Positions 42,645 to 51,753 of a stretch of DNA of 64,000 bases are shown here, piece after piece. The first letter of the stretch is position 1, and each line of letters opens with the position of its first letter. The notes under the pieces were generated by a model. That model was not told the DNA's origin. It saw nothing but the letters and a program-made list of their open reading frames with translations, and did no database searches. The stretch is from Stutzerimonas kunmingensis (GTDB lineage Bacteria; Pseudomonadota; Gammaproteobacteria; Pseudomonadales; Pseudomonadaceae). Location of the stretch: contig NZ_JACXXG010000021.1 in NCBI RefSeq assembly GCF_014764705.1, positions 1 through 64,000 on the forward strand. The letters are read 5' to 3'. Both the position numbers and the translations under genes were made by a program.

Positions 42645-42771
42645 GCAGGGCGGTGGTTAGCTGACTGGGCTGATTCTGCACGAGTTTCGTTGCGCGAGCA
42701 GCCGTTGCGCTTGTTGAAGCGAACGCGACTGACACGGCAAGGTGCCGCCCGTTGTCCGGGCGGCGGGCGCA

Positions 42772-43569
42772 TCAGAAATGCGCCTTGACGATGAAGTTGG
42801 TGACGTTGTTGTCGGTGTTGAAGGCGTCGGTGTCCTCGATGCCGTACTTGTTCGACCAGTAGTCGTATTCGATACCGACGTAGAGCTTGCCGGGCGTGTA
42901 GTCCAGCGCCTTGCCGAGGTCGTACTTGACCTGCGTGTTGAAGCTGAAGTTCTTCTTCAGCTCGGTGTTGCCGTTCTTCTTGTCGTTGACGACCCAGTCG
43001 ATGTAGCCATCGAAGAGGATGTCCGACTTGCCGACCGGGAAGGTCATGGCCCAGGTCGGAGTGATCTGCCACTGGCCGCCAGGCTTGCCGGTGATGCCGT
43101 CGGGCTTGCGGTAGTAGGTGTTCAGGGAGAAGCGGTCGAAACCTGGAATAGCCAGATCCACGGCCGGGCCGAGCAGATAGTTGCGATTACGGCCTTCGCC
43201 GCGTTCGTAGGTCGCGGAGATCAGCACATCCTTGATCGGACCGAAGGACAGGTCTGCGCCGCTGATCTTGCCCAGCGACAAGCGCGGGCTGAATTCACCG
43301 TAGTAGGTGTGGCCATCGCTGCCGGAGATGCCGTTGTACCACTTGTTATCGACGAACAGGAACATGTCCCCCCAGGTCCAGCCGCTGGCATGTTCGAAGG
43401 TAATGGTCTGTTGGATGTCGCCTTCCTTGCCACCTGCGGAGTCGACGGCGAAGTTCTTGCCGTACAGGTAGGTGAGGCTGTTGTTCTGCCAGAGCATTGG
43501 GCTGGCCATGGCTTGGCTGCTGAGGATGAACCCGGCCGCGAGGGCTGCGGTGGTCAGGCTGCGCTTCAT
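42772..43569 (-). CDS. Tsx/OmpK-like nucleoside-specific outer-membrane channel
   Basis: Outer-membrane 12-strand-type barrel of 265 residues. Signal peptide 1-22 (LSSQAMA-SP), then LWQNNSLTYLYGKNF, TFEHASGWTWGDMFLFVD and a C-terminal aromatic strand ending in Phe. These are features of the Tsx/OmpK family, which passes nucleosides. Start ATG at 43569 gives the signal peptide directly. Likely to serve the RutR-like regulator next door. Confidence 0.86.
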   Translation of the reverse strand: MKRSLTTAALAAGFILSSQAMASPMLWQNNSLTYLYGKNFAVDSAGGKEGDIQQTITFEHASGWTWGDMFLFVDNKWYNGISGSDGHTYYGEFSPRLSLGKISGADLSFGPIKDVLISATYERGEGRNRNYLLGPAVDLAIPGFDRFSLNTYYRKPDGITGKPGGQWQITPTWAMTFPVGKSDILFDGYIDWVVNDKKNGNTELKKNFSFNTQVKYDLGKALDYTPGKLYVGIEYDYWSNKYGIEDTDAFNTDNNVTNFIVKAHF

Positions 43570-43899
43570 TGAGTGTGTCTCCGTATTGGCATTTGAATGA
43601 GCTTGTAAGTTGTCCAAGCGGTCAGGCTTTGGTCACAAAGCAAGCGTCGCGCCAATACCGAATATCCCATTGAGGTTCTTGATAAGTAATTGATGGGAAA
43701 AGATTTATTTTTCGAAGACGAAACGTTTTGACTGATGGCAGTGTTGCCGGATGGGTGGTGAGCGCGTTGGCTTGACCTGACCGATGCGTCAGCTTGCTTC
43801 AGTTTGGGGCGCTGCGATGGCCGATCGCCAGGCTCGCCACCGAAACGGTGCGTCGACTGGTCAAGGCAAAGTGAGGTGGGGTTCGCGTAGGGACGAAAC
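43570..43899. other. Intergenic region between channel gene and csgA
   Basis: No gene seen in these 330 bases. It includes an AT-rich patch near 43680-43720, likely the promoter of the channel gene (minus strand), and further right the 3' region of the csgBA transcript. Confidence 0.5.
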
Positions 43900-43926
43900 G
43901 CGACTGCCGGCAAGGCGCCGGCAGTC
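43900..43926 (-). terminator. Terminator of the curli subunit genes
   Basis: CGACTGCCGGC (43900-43910) and GCCGGCAGTCG (43916-43926) form a perfect 11-bp stem with loop AAGGC. On the minus strand it starts 17 bp after the csgA stop and is followed by GCGTTTCG. The T-run is short, so termination may be partial. Confidence 0.7.
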
Positions 43927-43943
43927 GGGTGTAGCGAACGAAC

Positions 43944-45230
43944 TTACTGCTGGGTGACCAGGGCGGTGTTGTTCCAGCCGCTCTGGTTGATGTAGGCCGC
44001 ATTGCCGTAGCCGGCCTGGCTGGCGACGGCGTCGTTGCCGAAGCCGTTCTGAGTCACCTTGATCAGGTGATCGGCGCCGCTCTGGCTCAGCATCACGTCG
44101 TTGAAGTAGCCTTCCTGGCGAACGGTGGCCAGGTTGTCGCGGCCGTCCTGTTCGATATCGGCTGTGTTGTTCGCACCGTAGCTGACGCCGACGATCTCGT
44201 TGTCGACGCCGTGTTGTACGGCGTTGAGCTCATTAGCGACACCGTCCTGGTGGAAGTGCAGATCATTGCCTCGGCCCTCCTGCTCCACGGAGGCGACGTT
44301 GAAGCCGCCTTCCTGGATGGTCTTGGCAGTCTGATTGCGTCCGTCCTGGTATACGTCAGCTCGGTTATCTGTACCAGCTTGGTCAGTTGTAGCGGTGTTG
44401 TTACCGCCGAACCAGCCGTTGGTCTGCGTGATGCTCGAGTCGTTACGTTCGCCGTACTGCACGACGAAAGCGTTCTGCGCATTACCGCTCTGGTCCACAT
44501 TGACAATGTTGTGGCTGCCGACGGAATCGACATACGCCTCGTGCTGCAGGCCGGTTTGCGAAACCATCGCGTCGTTGCGCCAGCCGCTCTGCTCGACTTC
44601 GGCGATGGAGCCGCTGCTGGCGACCTGCACCACTTGCGCATCGTTGTCGATGCCCTGCTGGGTGACGGTTGCGCGGTCGTGGTTGCTGAGGAACTGAGTG
44701 ATGCTGGCGCTGTTCAGGTCGCCGTTCTGGTTGACCACTGCCTGGCTGCCATAGGTGGCGGTCTGGGAGATCAGGCCGTAGTTGTCCTTGCCGTCTTGGT
44801 TGGTGGTGGCGTTGGCCATGGTTGCGCCAGACTGGAAGGTTTCGGCGACGTTGTTGACGCCTTTCTGGTTCTGCGTGGCGCCAGTCTTGTAGGTGCCGGT
44901 CTGCTCTACCAGTGCATCGTTGCCCCAGCCGCTCTGGGTCTGGGTCGAGCCGGTCATCAACGTGCCGCTCTGGCGGGATTCGGCATTGTTGAAGTTGCCG
45001 GTCTGGGTCTGGGTGGCGGTAGTGGCTTCCGAGCTGATCTGCTCGACCATTGCGTCGTTGCTGAAGCCGCTCTGGTTTTGTGTGGCGAAGTTGCCCGAAC
45101 CGCCGCTTTGCAGCACTTCTGCGTTGTTGTTGATGCCGTGCTGGTTCTGCTCCGAAGTGTTCTCGGCGGCAAAAGCCTGGGCAGTGGCTACGGTCAGAAT
45201 GGCTGCTACAAGAGGTTTGAACTTAAACAT
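43944..45230 (-). CDS. csgA: Major curlin subunit CsgA, extended
   Basis: Secreted amyloid subunit of curli fibres, 428 residues, about three times the E. coli protein. Signal peptide 1-22 (AQAFAA). The rest is 18 consecutive curlin repeats by my count. Repeats 2-9 are 23 residues long. Repeats 10, 11 and 13-18 are 22 long and repeat 12 is 26. Typical units read QSGWGNDALVEQ or QDGRDNLATVRQ with the conserved Gln/Asn ladder. I chose the ATG at 45230 because GGAG is 8 bp upstream. A GTG three codons earlier touches it. csgB lies 47 bp upstream. Confidence 0.93.
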   Translation of the reverse strand: MFKFKPLVAAILTVATAQAFAAENTSEQNQHGINNNAEVLQSGGSGNFATQNQSGFSNDAMVEQISSEATTATQTQTGNFNNAESRQSGTLMTGSTQTQSGWGNDALVEQTGTYKTGATQNQKGVNNVAETFQSGATMANATTNQDGKDNYGLISQTATYGSQAVVNQNGDLNSASITQFLSNHDRATVTQQGIDNDAQVVQVASSGSIAEVEQSGWRNDAMVSQTGLQHEAYVDSVGSHNIVNVDQSGNAQNAFVVQYGERNDSSITQTNGWFGGNNTATTDQAGTDNRADVYQDGRNQTAKTIQEGGFNVASVEQEGRGNDLHFHQDGVANELNAVQHGVDNEIVGVSYGANNTADIEQDGRDNLATVRQEGYFNDVMLSQSGADHLIKVTQNGFGNDAVASQAGYGNAAYINQSGWNNTALVTQQ

Positions 45231-45277
45231 TTTTGTCACTCCATGGATGTTTTAAGTACAGCGGTATTTCCTTGGGA

Positions 45278-45769
45278 TTAGCGGTACTGGCGAACCACTA
45301 CCGTCAGACCTCGGCCGCTCTGGCTGACATTGCTGCTATGCCCGCTGCCGGTCTGTTCGATGAGGGCTCGATTGCTCGAGCCCTGTTGTGCGATGGCGGC
45401 GCGGTTGTCCGAGCCGGTCTGTTCGATGTGGGCGTCATTGTCGAAGCCGTTCTGGCTGATCAGCGCTGCGTTGCCTTGGCCGATCTGCTCGATGCTGGCG
45501 CCGTTGGCGTAACCGCTCTGGATGATGTAGGCCTCCAGGTCGGAGCCGGTCTGGGCGATGCGGCCGGTCATGCTCTCGCCGGACTGCTGGATCAGCGCCA
45601 CGGCGCCCTGGCCGCTGACGCCAGCGTGGGCGGATGGGTCTGCCGTGAGGTAGGCCAATTCGTTGGGGGCGAGATCGATCGAGGCGGGGATGTCGGCGTG
45701 GCTGGCGGTAGCCAGTAGCAGAACTGCGGGTAGCAGCAGGTCATGCGCAATCCGTTGCGAGCGTGTCAT
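45278..45769 (-). CDS. csgB: Curlin nucleator CsgB
   Basis: Surface nucleator of curli polymerisation, 163 residues. Signal peptide about 1-25 is followed by an N-terminal segment with ELAYLTADPSAHAG and then about five curlin repeats of 22 residues (e.g. GYANGASIEQ, GFDNDAHIEQ). The basic end VVVRQYR is typical of CsgB. It precedes csgA in the same direction. The 262-bp gap to csgG suggests a second promoter for csgBA. Confidence 0.92.
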   Translation of the reverse strand: MTRSQRIAHDLLLPAVLLLATASHADIPASIDLAPNELAYLTADPSAHAGVSGQGAVALIQQSGESMTGRIAQTGSDLEAYIIQSGYANGASIEQIGQGNAALISQNGFDNDAHIEQTGSDNRAAIAQQGSSNRALIEQTGSGHSSNVSQSGRGLTVVVRQYR

Positions 45770-46032
45770 GGCGTCCTGTCCTGATGGGCTCTGATGTCGA
45801 CATACTTGCCCCTAACCGGGGCGGCGAACATCCATCCAATGATTGAAAATGTTGTGATCTGGTGCGTAACGGGTGGTGATCAGCGATGCACGCTGCTGTC
45901 TCTGGGTGCGCTGCCCGGAAGCTCATGCGCAACGGCCGGGCAGGCGGCATCGCTATTGAGCGTGCCGTCAGCCGGGAAGGGGATTGCTAGGAAAGCTGAA
46001 GCGTCGTCGGCGTTGCGCCGACGACTTGGATC

Positions 46033-46863
46033 TCAGTCCAGCTTGCTCAGGTACTTGCTCAGCGCCGGATGCTCGCCACCGCTGCCTTCGGCGGTCTGCC
46101 AGAGGCGTCGGTCGACGCCCTGGGCGATCAGGTGCGCCACGGCAGCCTCGATCGCCGAGAGTACGCAGAGCTGCGCCGGCTCGTTGGTGGTGTAACCCGC
46201 CTCCGCTTCGAGCAGTTCCTTGAACTCGATGAACTTGTAGACGTTGGCGCTACGGCCGACGGAGAAGATCGTCTTGGTGGTCATCACGTTCGACAGCACC
46301 CTGCCGCTGCGCACGTCGATGGCCCGCAGGTTCACCGTGACCTGATCGACGCGGTATTCCTGCGACAGTCCGATGCCCAGATAGCGCGCACCCTGGCCGC
46401 CACTGCGTACGTTGGTTTCGTAGGCGACGATGGCACCTTCCATGATGATGTTGGCCGCCAGCAGCGACGGCAGCTCGGACTGGATATTGGGTGCCACGTC
46501 CGGCTTGGCCTGCGAGGCGCGGATGATCTTGCGCTCGGTCAGCACGTTCTGCAGGCCTTCACGCTCGAGCACCACGAACCAGCCACTGGCCTGCATGGCA
46601 TCGACCAGCATGCTGGCCGCGCCCTGGGTCACCGCGGTGGAGAACGAACTGGCCGGAGTGGGCTTGTACTGGCCGGTCTGATCGCGAAAGCCGTACACCG
46701 CAGCCACCAGCGGGCCTTTCGGGCGCGGTAGAGCCAGCAGATCCTGGTAGGTCGAGGTGCGTGGGGTCAGGGTTGGCGGATGCTGGTCGGCAGACATGGG
46801 CTCGCGAACGGCGCAACCCTGCAGTACAGCCATCATCCCTATGGCTACGAATAGGCTTCTCAT
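46033..46863 (-). CDS. csgG: Curli secretion channel lipoprotein CsgG
   Basis: Outer-membrane nonameric secretion pore for CsgA and CsgB. The 276 residues match the E. coli length. Lipobox LQGC with Cys17. YGFRDQTGQYKPTPASSFSTAVTQGA, VLEREGLQNVLTERKIIRASQ and GARYLGIGLSQEYRVDQVTVNLRAIDVRSGRVL are classic CsgG segments. A strong AAGGAG ribosome site lies upstream. Follows csgF after 22 bp. Confidence 0.96.
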   Translation of the reverse strand: MRSLFVAIGMMAVLQGCAVREPMSADQHPPTLTPRTSTYQDLLALPRPKGPLVAAVYGFRDQTGQYKPTPASSFSTAVTQGAASMLVDAMQASGWFVVLEREGLQNVLTERKIIRASQAKPDVAPNIQSELPSLLAANIIMEGAIVAYETNVRSGGQGARYLGIGLSQEYRVDQVTVNLRAIDVRSGRVLSNVMTTKTIFSVGRSANVYKFIEFKELLEAEAGYTTNEPAQLCVLSAIEAAVAHLIAQGVDRRLWQTAEGSGGEHPALSKYLSKLD

Positions 46864-46885
46864 GGCCTTTGTTTCTCCTTGGGGG

Positions 46886-47302
46886 TCAGTTCTGACCGAC
46901 TATGATTTCGGACATTTCGCCGGTGAGTCGGTCGGTGATTTCCACGATCAGCATGCCGGCGTCGCCGTTGTAGACGCGCACGATGAAATCGTCGGTGGTC
47001 ACGGTGCCGGTCTTGCCATCGGTCACGCCGCTGAGCAGATCGCCCAGCAGGCGCGACTCCAGCTGGCTGGTGAAACGGTCCAGGGCGGACTGGTTTTCCA
47101 GCAGCGAGGAGCGATCGATTGCATCCGGGTCCTTCTTGCTGTTCTGCGCCTGCGCGTTGCCGAGCAGCCAGGCACCGTTGAGCGGGCTACCGCCGAAGGA
47201 TGGGTTGACGGGGGTGTACACCAGCTCGGTGGCGCTGGCGCCAGTGCTGAGCAGCAGGCCGGCGAGCAGCGTGCCGAGCGCCTTGTGAATGTGCTGTTTC
47301 AT
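46886..47302 (-). CDS. csgF: Curli assembly protein CsgF
   Basis: Surface-exposed partner of CsgG that positions the CsgB nucleator. The 138 residues have a signal peptide (about 1-24) and the mature N terminus TELVYTPVNPSFGGSPLNGAWLLGNAQAQN, which inserts into the CsgG pore and is the most conserved part of the family. Start ATG at 47302 overlaps the csgE stop. Confidence 0.95.
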   Translation of the reverse strand: MKQHIHKALGTLLAGLLLSTGASATELVYTPVNPSFGGSPLNGAWLLGNAQAQNSKKDPDAIDRSSLLENQSALDRFTSQLESRLLGDLLSGVTDGKTGTVTTDDFIVRVYNGDAGMLIVEITDRLTGEMSEIIVGQN

Positions 47303-47682
47303 AGTTCGTCCTTGGCCATGTCAATGTTGTCTTCGAACAACGCTTCGATCTTGCGTCGGTTGATTTCCTGCACCACGAAATCGGCAGCCTCGTAGGCCGG
47401 TTCCTTCATGTCCGCCACGTTGGGCTGCAGGAAGCGGCGATACAGGGTCTGGTTCTCGTGCTCCACCCAGACCAGTACGCCCCAGCGCGCCGAGGGCCTT
47501 TCCTTGATGGCAAGGTTGAAGTCCAGGGCGCTGATGTCGTTCAGGCGCTCGCAGAAGCGCAGGTAGAACTCGTGACCGGAGCGGGAAACCGTGTTGTTGG
47601 TGATGAACCCTTGCAGCTCGGCTTCGTCGGCCTGAGCGGTCAGGCTCAACAGCAGCAGAAGCAACGCGGCGGTGCGTTTCAC
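47299..47682 (-). CDS. csgE: Curli secretion specificity factor CsgE
   Basis: Periplasmic capping adaptor of the CsgG channel. The 127 residues have a signal peptide 1-18 (LTAQA-DE). ELQGFITNNTVSRSGHEFYLRF and RPSARWGVLVWVEHENQTLYRRFLQP are the family core. The start is GTG at 47682, overlapping the csgD stop (GTGA). The stop overlaps csgF. Confidence 0.94.
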   Translation of the reverse strand: MKRTAALLLLLLSLTAQADEAELQGFITNNTVSRSGHEFYLRFCERLNDISALDFNLAIKERPSARWGVLVWVEHENQTLYRRFLQPNVADMKEPAYEAADFVVQEINRRKIEALFEDNIDMAKDEL

Positions 47683-48329
47683 GACACCGCCTCACCAACG
47701 TGCGCCAGCACCAGTGAGGCACCCTGGGCGCGATTGCTGGCGCCGAGCTTGCGCAGGGCGTTGTGCACATGGCTCTTGATGGTGTGGATGCTCAGGTGCA
47801 GCCTTTCACCGATGGCCGCGTTGGACAGGCCCTGGCCGGCGAGCGCGAGGATCTGCTTTTCGCGCAGGGTCAGCTCGTCGATGACCTGATGTGCGTTGCT
47901 GAGCTGCCGGTAGCGACAGAGCAGCGTTTCCATCAGCTCCCTAGGTAGCCAGTCGCCCCCGGCGAGCATGGTCTGGATACCGCGGACAAACATGGCGCGT
48001 GGCGTCGCGCGGTAGAAGACCCCGCGGATCCATGGGTGCGTTTCAACCAGTCTGCGCGCCTGATCGGGCTGGGCGTTGATCAATGCTAGCGGTGTGTCGC
48101 CGAACTGGCGGAGCAGGTGCACGCAATCGTTGCGGTCGTAGCTGGCGACATCGAGTAGCATCAGCGCGGAATCGATCTGTTCGGATCGCGGCGTGACCAT
48201 ATGCACCAGTGTGCAGCTGGGGCAGTCGTACAGGTGCTGGCGCAGCGTGCTGTCGAGCAGCTTGCTGGCAGAGAGAAGCGTTATGCGGAATTGGGCTGGC
48301 TGGAAAGCCGGCGCGACGTCGTCTTTCAT
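47679..48329 (-). CDS. csgD: Curli regulator CsgD (LuxR/FixJ type)
   Basis: Transcriptional activator of 216 residues. The N-terminal part (about 1-130) is a degenerate receiver-like domain (MLLDVASYDR, ALINAQPDQARRLVETHPWIRGVFYRATPRA). The C-terminal LuxR helix-turn-helix is LTLREKQILALAGQGLSNAAIGERLHLSIHTIKSHVHNALRKLG. The ATG at 48329 is 7 bp after AAGGA and preferred over the ATG two codons upstream. First gene of the csg run. The 245-bp gap upstream is AT-rich and holds its promoter. Confidence 0.92.
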   Translation of the reverse strand: MKDDVAPAFQPAQFRITLLSASKLLDSTLRQHLYDCPSCTLVHMVTPRSEQIDSALMLLDVASYDRNDCVHLLRQFGDTPLALINAQPDQARRLVETHPWIRGVFYRATPRAMFVRGIQTMLAGGDWLPRELMETLLCRYRQLSNAHQVIDELTLREKQILALAGQGLSNAAIGERLHLSIHTIKSHVHNALRKLGASNRAQGASLVLAHVGEAVS

Positions 48330-48574
48330 TCGCATGTCCTTTGCTGAATGTTGATGGGCAGTCCTTGATTGCGTGACGCGCAGAGAGCGGTCCCGTCTGG
48401 AAATTGAAAGTAGTTCAGCTTTGCGACAAAAAAAAGTCAAAAGTTAAATTTTTCGTCAGCATCCCGACGAAAAGGGTGTTCAGAGAATCTGCTGGAACTC
48501 GGAATGCTTCCGTCCTAGAGTCTGATCTCTTGGATGGATGACCTCGGTCTGGCCACGTAGATGGAGATGGAGCG

Positions 48575-49210
48575 ATGGTTGATCCCGTGTTCTGGCTGGT
48601 GTTCTTCTCGGCGGCGCTGGCGCTGAACCTGTCGCCCGGGCCGGATCTGCTCTACGTGATTTCACGCACTCTGAGTGGCGGCCGCCGTATCGGTATGATT
48701 TCCGCCTGTGGCGTATGCAGCGGTGCGCTGGTGCACGTGGCGTTCGCCGCGCTGGGCATCTCGGCCATCCTCGCCACTTCGGCGCTGGCGTTTACGGTGG
48801 TCAAGTACGTCGGTGCCGTCTATCTGCTGTATCTCGGCTATCAGGCTCTGCGCTCGGCCGGCGGCGGAACCGTGCTGGCCCTCAAGGCAGCACCGCAAGC
48901 GTCCGCCTGGAAAGCCTATCGCCAGGGCGTGCTGGTCGATCTGCTGAACCCCAAGGCGGCGATTTTCTTCATGGCTTTCCTGCCTCAGTTCGTCCGCCCC
49001 GAGCATGGCTCCGTACCGCTGCAGCTGCTGGTTCTCGGCGTGTTGGTGGTTGTGGTGGCGATCATCATCGAGTGCGCTGTGGTGCTGTTGGCGGCCCGCG
49101 CCACCCAGGCGTTGCGCGACAATCCGGCCATAAGCCAGTGGCTGGACCGGGCGCTGGGCTCGATGCTCATCGCGCTGGGTATTCGCCTAGGCTTGAGCGA
49201 ACGCCTCTGA
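48575..49210 (+). CDS. LysE/RhtB-family amino acid exporter
   Basis: Inner-membrane exporter of 211 residues with about six hydrophobic segments. LNLSPGPDLLYVISRTLSGGRRIGMISACGVCSGALVH is the family hallmark, followed by LVDLLNPKAAIFFMAFLPQFV. Ribosome site GGAG is at proper spacing. Exports an amino acid such as a homoserine or threonine derivative. Substrate not predictable. Divergent from csgD. Confidence 0.9.
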   Translation: MVDPVFWLVFFSAALALNLSPGPDLLYVISRTLSGGRRIGMISACGVCSGALVHVAFAALGISAILATSALAFTVVKYVGAVYLLYLGYQALRSAGGGTVLALKAAPQASAWKAYRQGVLVDLLNPKAAIFFMAFLPQFVRPEHGSVPLQLLVLGVLVVVVAIIIECAVVLLAARATQALRDNPAISQWLDRALGSMLIALGIRLGLSERL

Positions 49211-49286
49211 AGAGGGAATTGATCGCCCCCTTGCGGCTCTCATGAGAGAAGGGCGGCCCTTCGGCAGCCCGTGATGGGAGCTGCGT

Positions 49287-49742
49287 ATGTCACAGCAGAG
49301 CAAGAACACCTCGGCCGGCCTGATCCCCTGCCTGCGCTATCGCGATGTGGCCATCGCCATCGACTGGCTGAGTCGGGCCTTCGGTTTCGAATGCCAGCGC
49401 CTGTACCGCGACGACCTGGTCGGCATCACCCATGCACAACTGGCTTTCGGCAACGGCATGCTGATGGTCGGGCCTGTAGTGGATTCTGAGTACGGCCAGC
49501 AACTGCGTCAGCCCGACGAGATTGGCGGCGCATCCACCCAGGGCATCTACGTCATCGTCAACAGCGCCGATGCGCTCTACGCCCAGGCCAAGGCGGCCGG
49601 GGCGCAGATCGTCGTTGAGCTCAAGGACGAGGATTACGGCGGTCGCGGCTTCACCTGCCGCGATATCGAAGGGCATCTGTGGAGCTTCGGCACCTACGAC
49701 CCCTGGGCGGACGAAGCGGCGGGAAGCGTCGCCCAGGCTTGA
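49287..49742 (+). CDS. VOC-family (glyoxalase/bleomycin-resistance-like) protein
   Basis: The 151 residues form two beta-alpha-beta modules with LIPCLRYRDVAIAIDWLSRAFGFE at the start and GRGFTCRDIEGHLWSFGTY at the end. Resembles the PhnB/YdeM-like group without known substrate. Ribosome site GGGAG precedes the ATG. Standalone. Confidence 0.83.
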   Translation: MSQQSKNTSAGLIPCLRYRDVAIAIDWLSRAFGFECQRLYRDDLVGITHAQLAFGNGMLMVGPVVDSEYGQQLRQPDEIGGASTQGIYVIVNSADALYAQAKAAGAQIVVELKDEDYGGRGFTCRDIEGHLWSFGTYDPWADEAAGSVAQA

Positions 49743-49844
49743 GTACGTTCCTGCGCGCGGGGCATCGCGCCGACCATCGTGGGGAATGTTCGGCGCAGCG
49801 TCGCTGTCAGCTTAACTACGACAGCAGACTGCGGAGGAACGACG

Positions 49845-50819
49845 ATGGCCTACGGAAAACTCTACGGCGCCCTGGTGGTGCTGACCGGTGCGTCCAGCGG
49901 CATCGGTCGCGCCGCTGCCCAGGCTTTCGCCCGCCAGGGCGCGCGACTGGTGCTTGCCGCGCGTGACGTCGAAGCGCTGACGGAAACCGCCGATGAATGC
50001 CGCGCGCTCGGTGGCGAAGTCCTGGTGGTGCCCACCGATGTCACCCACAGCGACGAGGTCGAAGCACTGGCCAGCGCTGCGGCGGAGTTCGGCCAGGGGC
50101 GCATCGATGTGTGGATCAACAATGCCGGCATCGGCGCGGTCGGCGCGTTCGACGAGACGCCACTGGATGCCCATGAACAGGTGGTGCAGACCGATCTGCT
50201 CGGCTATCTGCGTGGCGCCCATGTGGTGCTGCCGTACTTCAAGCAGCAAAAGAGCGGTGTGCTGATCAATACGCTGTCGGTCGGCAGCTGGGTAGCGCAA
50301 CCTTTCGCGGCGGCCTATTCGGCCAGCAAGTTCGGCCTGCGCGGCCTGTCCCAGGCGCTGCGCGGCGAACTGGAAGCCTGGCCGGGGATACACATCTGCG
50401 ATGTGTATCCCGGCATTGTCGATACCCCCGGCTTTCGCGACGGCGGCAACTACGCCGGGCGCTCGTTGCAGCCGCCGCCACCGCTGCTCGATCCGCGTCA
50501 GGTGGCCAATGCCATGGTCAGTCTGGCCCTGCATCCGCGCCACACCACGTCGGTCGGGGCCACCGCCACATTGCTGCGCCTGGCGCATTTCCTCACCCCG
50601 GGCTTTGATCGACTCAATGGGCTGCTGACCGGCTTCGCGCTTGGCCGGGCGCAGCGAGTGGCGCCCTCGTCAGGCAATCTCTTTCATCCGCCGCTGGGGC
50701 AACGGCGCATCGATGGTGGCTGGCGCTCGTCGTCGGATGATGACAAGCGCTGGCTGTTTATCGGCGGCGTGGCAGCCGGGTTGATCGGTCTTGGCGTATG
50801 CCTGGCGCGGCGGCGCTGA
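49845..50819 (+). CDS. Short-chain dehydrogenase with C-terminal membrane helix
   Basis: SDR of 324 residues. TGASSGIGRAAAQAFARQGA near the N terminus, NNAGIG, the catalytic TLSVGSW and YSASKFGLRG. The C terminus has an extension of about 60 residues ending in FIGGVAAGLIGLGVCLARRR, a probable membrane anchor. GGAGG ribosome site supports the ATG at 49845. Likely a membrane-associated oxidoreductase of lipid or hydroxyl compounds. Substrate unknown. Confidence 0.86.
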   Translation: MAYGKLYGALVVLTGASSGIGRAAAQAFARQGARLVLAARDVEALTETADECRALGGEVLVVPTDVTHSDEVEALASAAAEFGQGRIDVWINNAGIGAVGAFDETPLDAHEQVVQTDLLGYLRGAHVVLPYFKQQKSGVLINTLSVGSWVAQPFAAAYSASKFGLRGLSQALRGELEAWPGIHICDVYPGIVDTPGFRDGGNYAGRSLQPPPPLLDPRQVANAMVSLALHPRHTTSVGATATLLRLAHFLTPGFDRLNGLLTGFALGRAQRVAPSSGNLFHPPLGQRRIDGGWRSSSDDDKRWLFIGGVAAGLIGLGVCLARRR

Positions 50820-50826
50820 CACGCTG

Positions 50827-51753
50827 TCAGCGCACCTTCGGCGCAGCACTGACGCCTTCGAGCGTGGCGAAGGAGGTGTCCTTGGCGGTCAACAGGAAGT
50901 CGCGCATGAAGGGTGAGTCGAGCATGTCGGCGCGGATGCCCGCATAAAGCGTGGCGAACAGACCCTTGTCACCCAGCCGTTTGGCGGTGACGTAGCCGCG
51001 CGAGCTGTACTCATGCAGCGCCCAGTTCGGCAGCGAGCAGACACCGCGCCCCGATGCCACCAGCTGCATCATCATCACGGTGAGTTCCGAGGTGCGTACC
51101 TGCGCCGGTTCGATATCGGCCGGTTCGAGGAAACGGGTAAAGATATCCAGGCGGTCGCGTTCGATGGGGTAGGTGATCAGCGTCTCGCTGGCCAGGTCTT
51201 CCGGGCGAATGTACGGCCGCGCGGCCAGTGCATGCTGGTTCGCCACCGCCAGCAGGGCCTCGTAGGTGAACAGCGGCACGTAGGTGATGCCGGGCAGCTC
51301 CAGCGGATCGGAGGTGACCACCAGATCGAGATCACCGCGCGCCAGGGCCGGTAGCGGGGCGAAGGAGAAGCCCGAGGCCAGATCCAGCTCGACCTCGGGC
51401 CAGGCATCGCGGAACTGGTCGATGGTCGGCATCAGCCACTGGAAGCAGCTGTGGCATTCGATGGCCATGTGCAGCCGCCCGGCGGTTCCGCCGGCCAGAC
51501 GGGCGAGGTCACGTTCGGCACTGCGCAGTTGCGGCAGCATCAGATCCGCCAGTTGCAGCAGACGCAGGCCGGCACTGGTGAATCGCACCGGACGGGTCTT
51601 GCGCACGAACAGCTGCAGGCCGAGGCGTTCTTCCAGTTCCTTGAACTGATGGGAAAGTGCCGACTGAGTCAGGTGCAGGCGCTCGGCGGCTTCGACGAGA
51701 CTGTCGGTTTCCCGAAGTGCATGAAGCGTCTTCAGGTGGCGAATTTCCAGCAT
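50827..51753 (-). CDS. metR: Methionine regulator MetR (LysR family)
   Basis: LysR-type activator of 308 residues that responds to homocysteine and controls metE. The N terminus MLEIRHLKTLHALRETDSLVEAAERLHLTQSALSHQFKELEERLG and the CHSCFQWLMPTIDQFR effector region are characteristic of MetR. It lies near metE, with the ExoD-like gene between. A likely binding site stands before metE. Confidence 0.93.
   Translation of the reverse strand: MLEIRHLKTLHALRETDSLVEAAERLHLTQSALSHQFKELEERLGLQLFVRKTRPVRFTSAGLRLLQLADLMLPQLRSAERDLARLAGGTAGRLHMAIECHSCFQWLMPTIDQFRDAWPEVELDLASGFSFAPLPALARGDLDLVVTSDPLELPGITYVPLFTYEALLAVANQHALAARPYIRPEDLASETLITYPIERDRLDIFTRFLEPADIEPAQVRTSELTVMMMQLVASGRGVCSLPNWALHEYSSRGYVTAKRLGDKGLFATLYAGIRADMLDSPFMRDFLLTAKDTSFATLEGVSAAPKVR

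Noticed and set aside
41856..43570. RutR operator (TTGACCA-N2-TGGTCAA type) near the Tsx-like gene
   Set aside because: Only half-site-like fragments such as TTGACC and GGTCA are visible near 43620-43780; no convincing palindrome.
44000..45200. CRISPR-like or tandem DNA repeat in the csgA region
   Set aside because: The periodicity is that of degenerate curlin protein repeats of 66-69 bp, not identical direct repeats with spacers.
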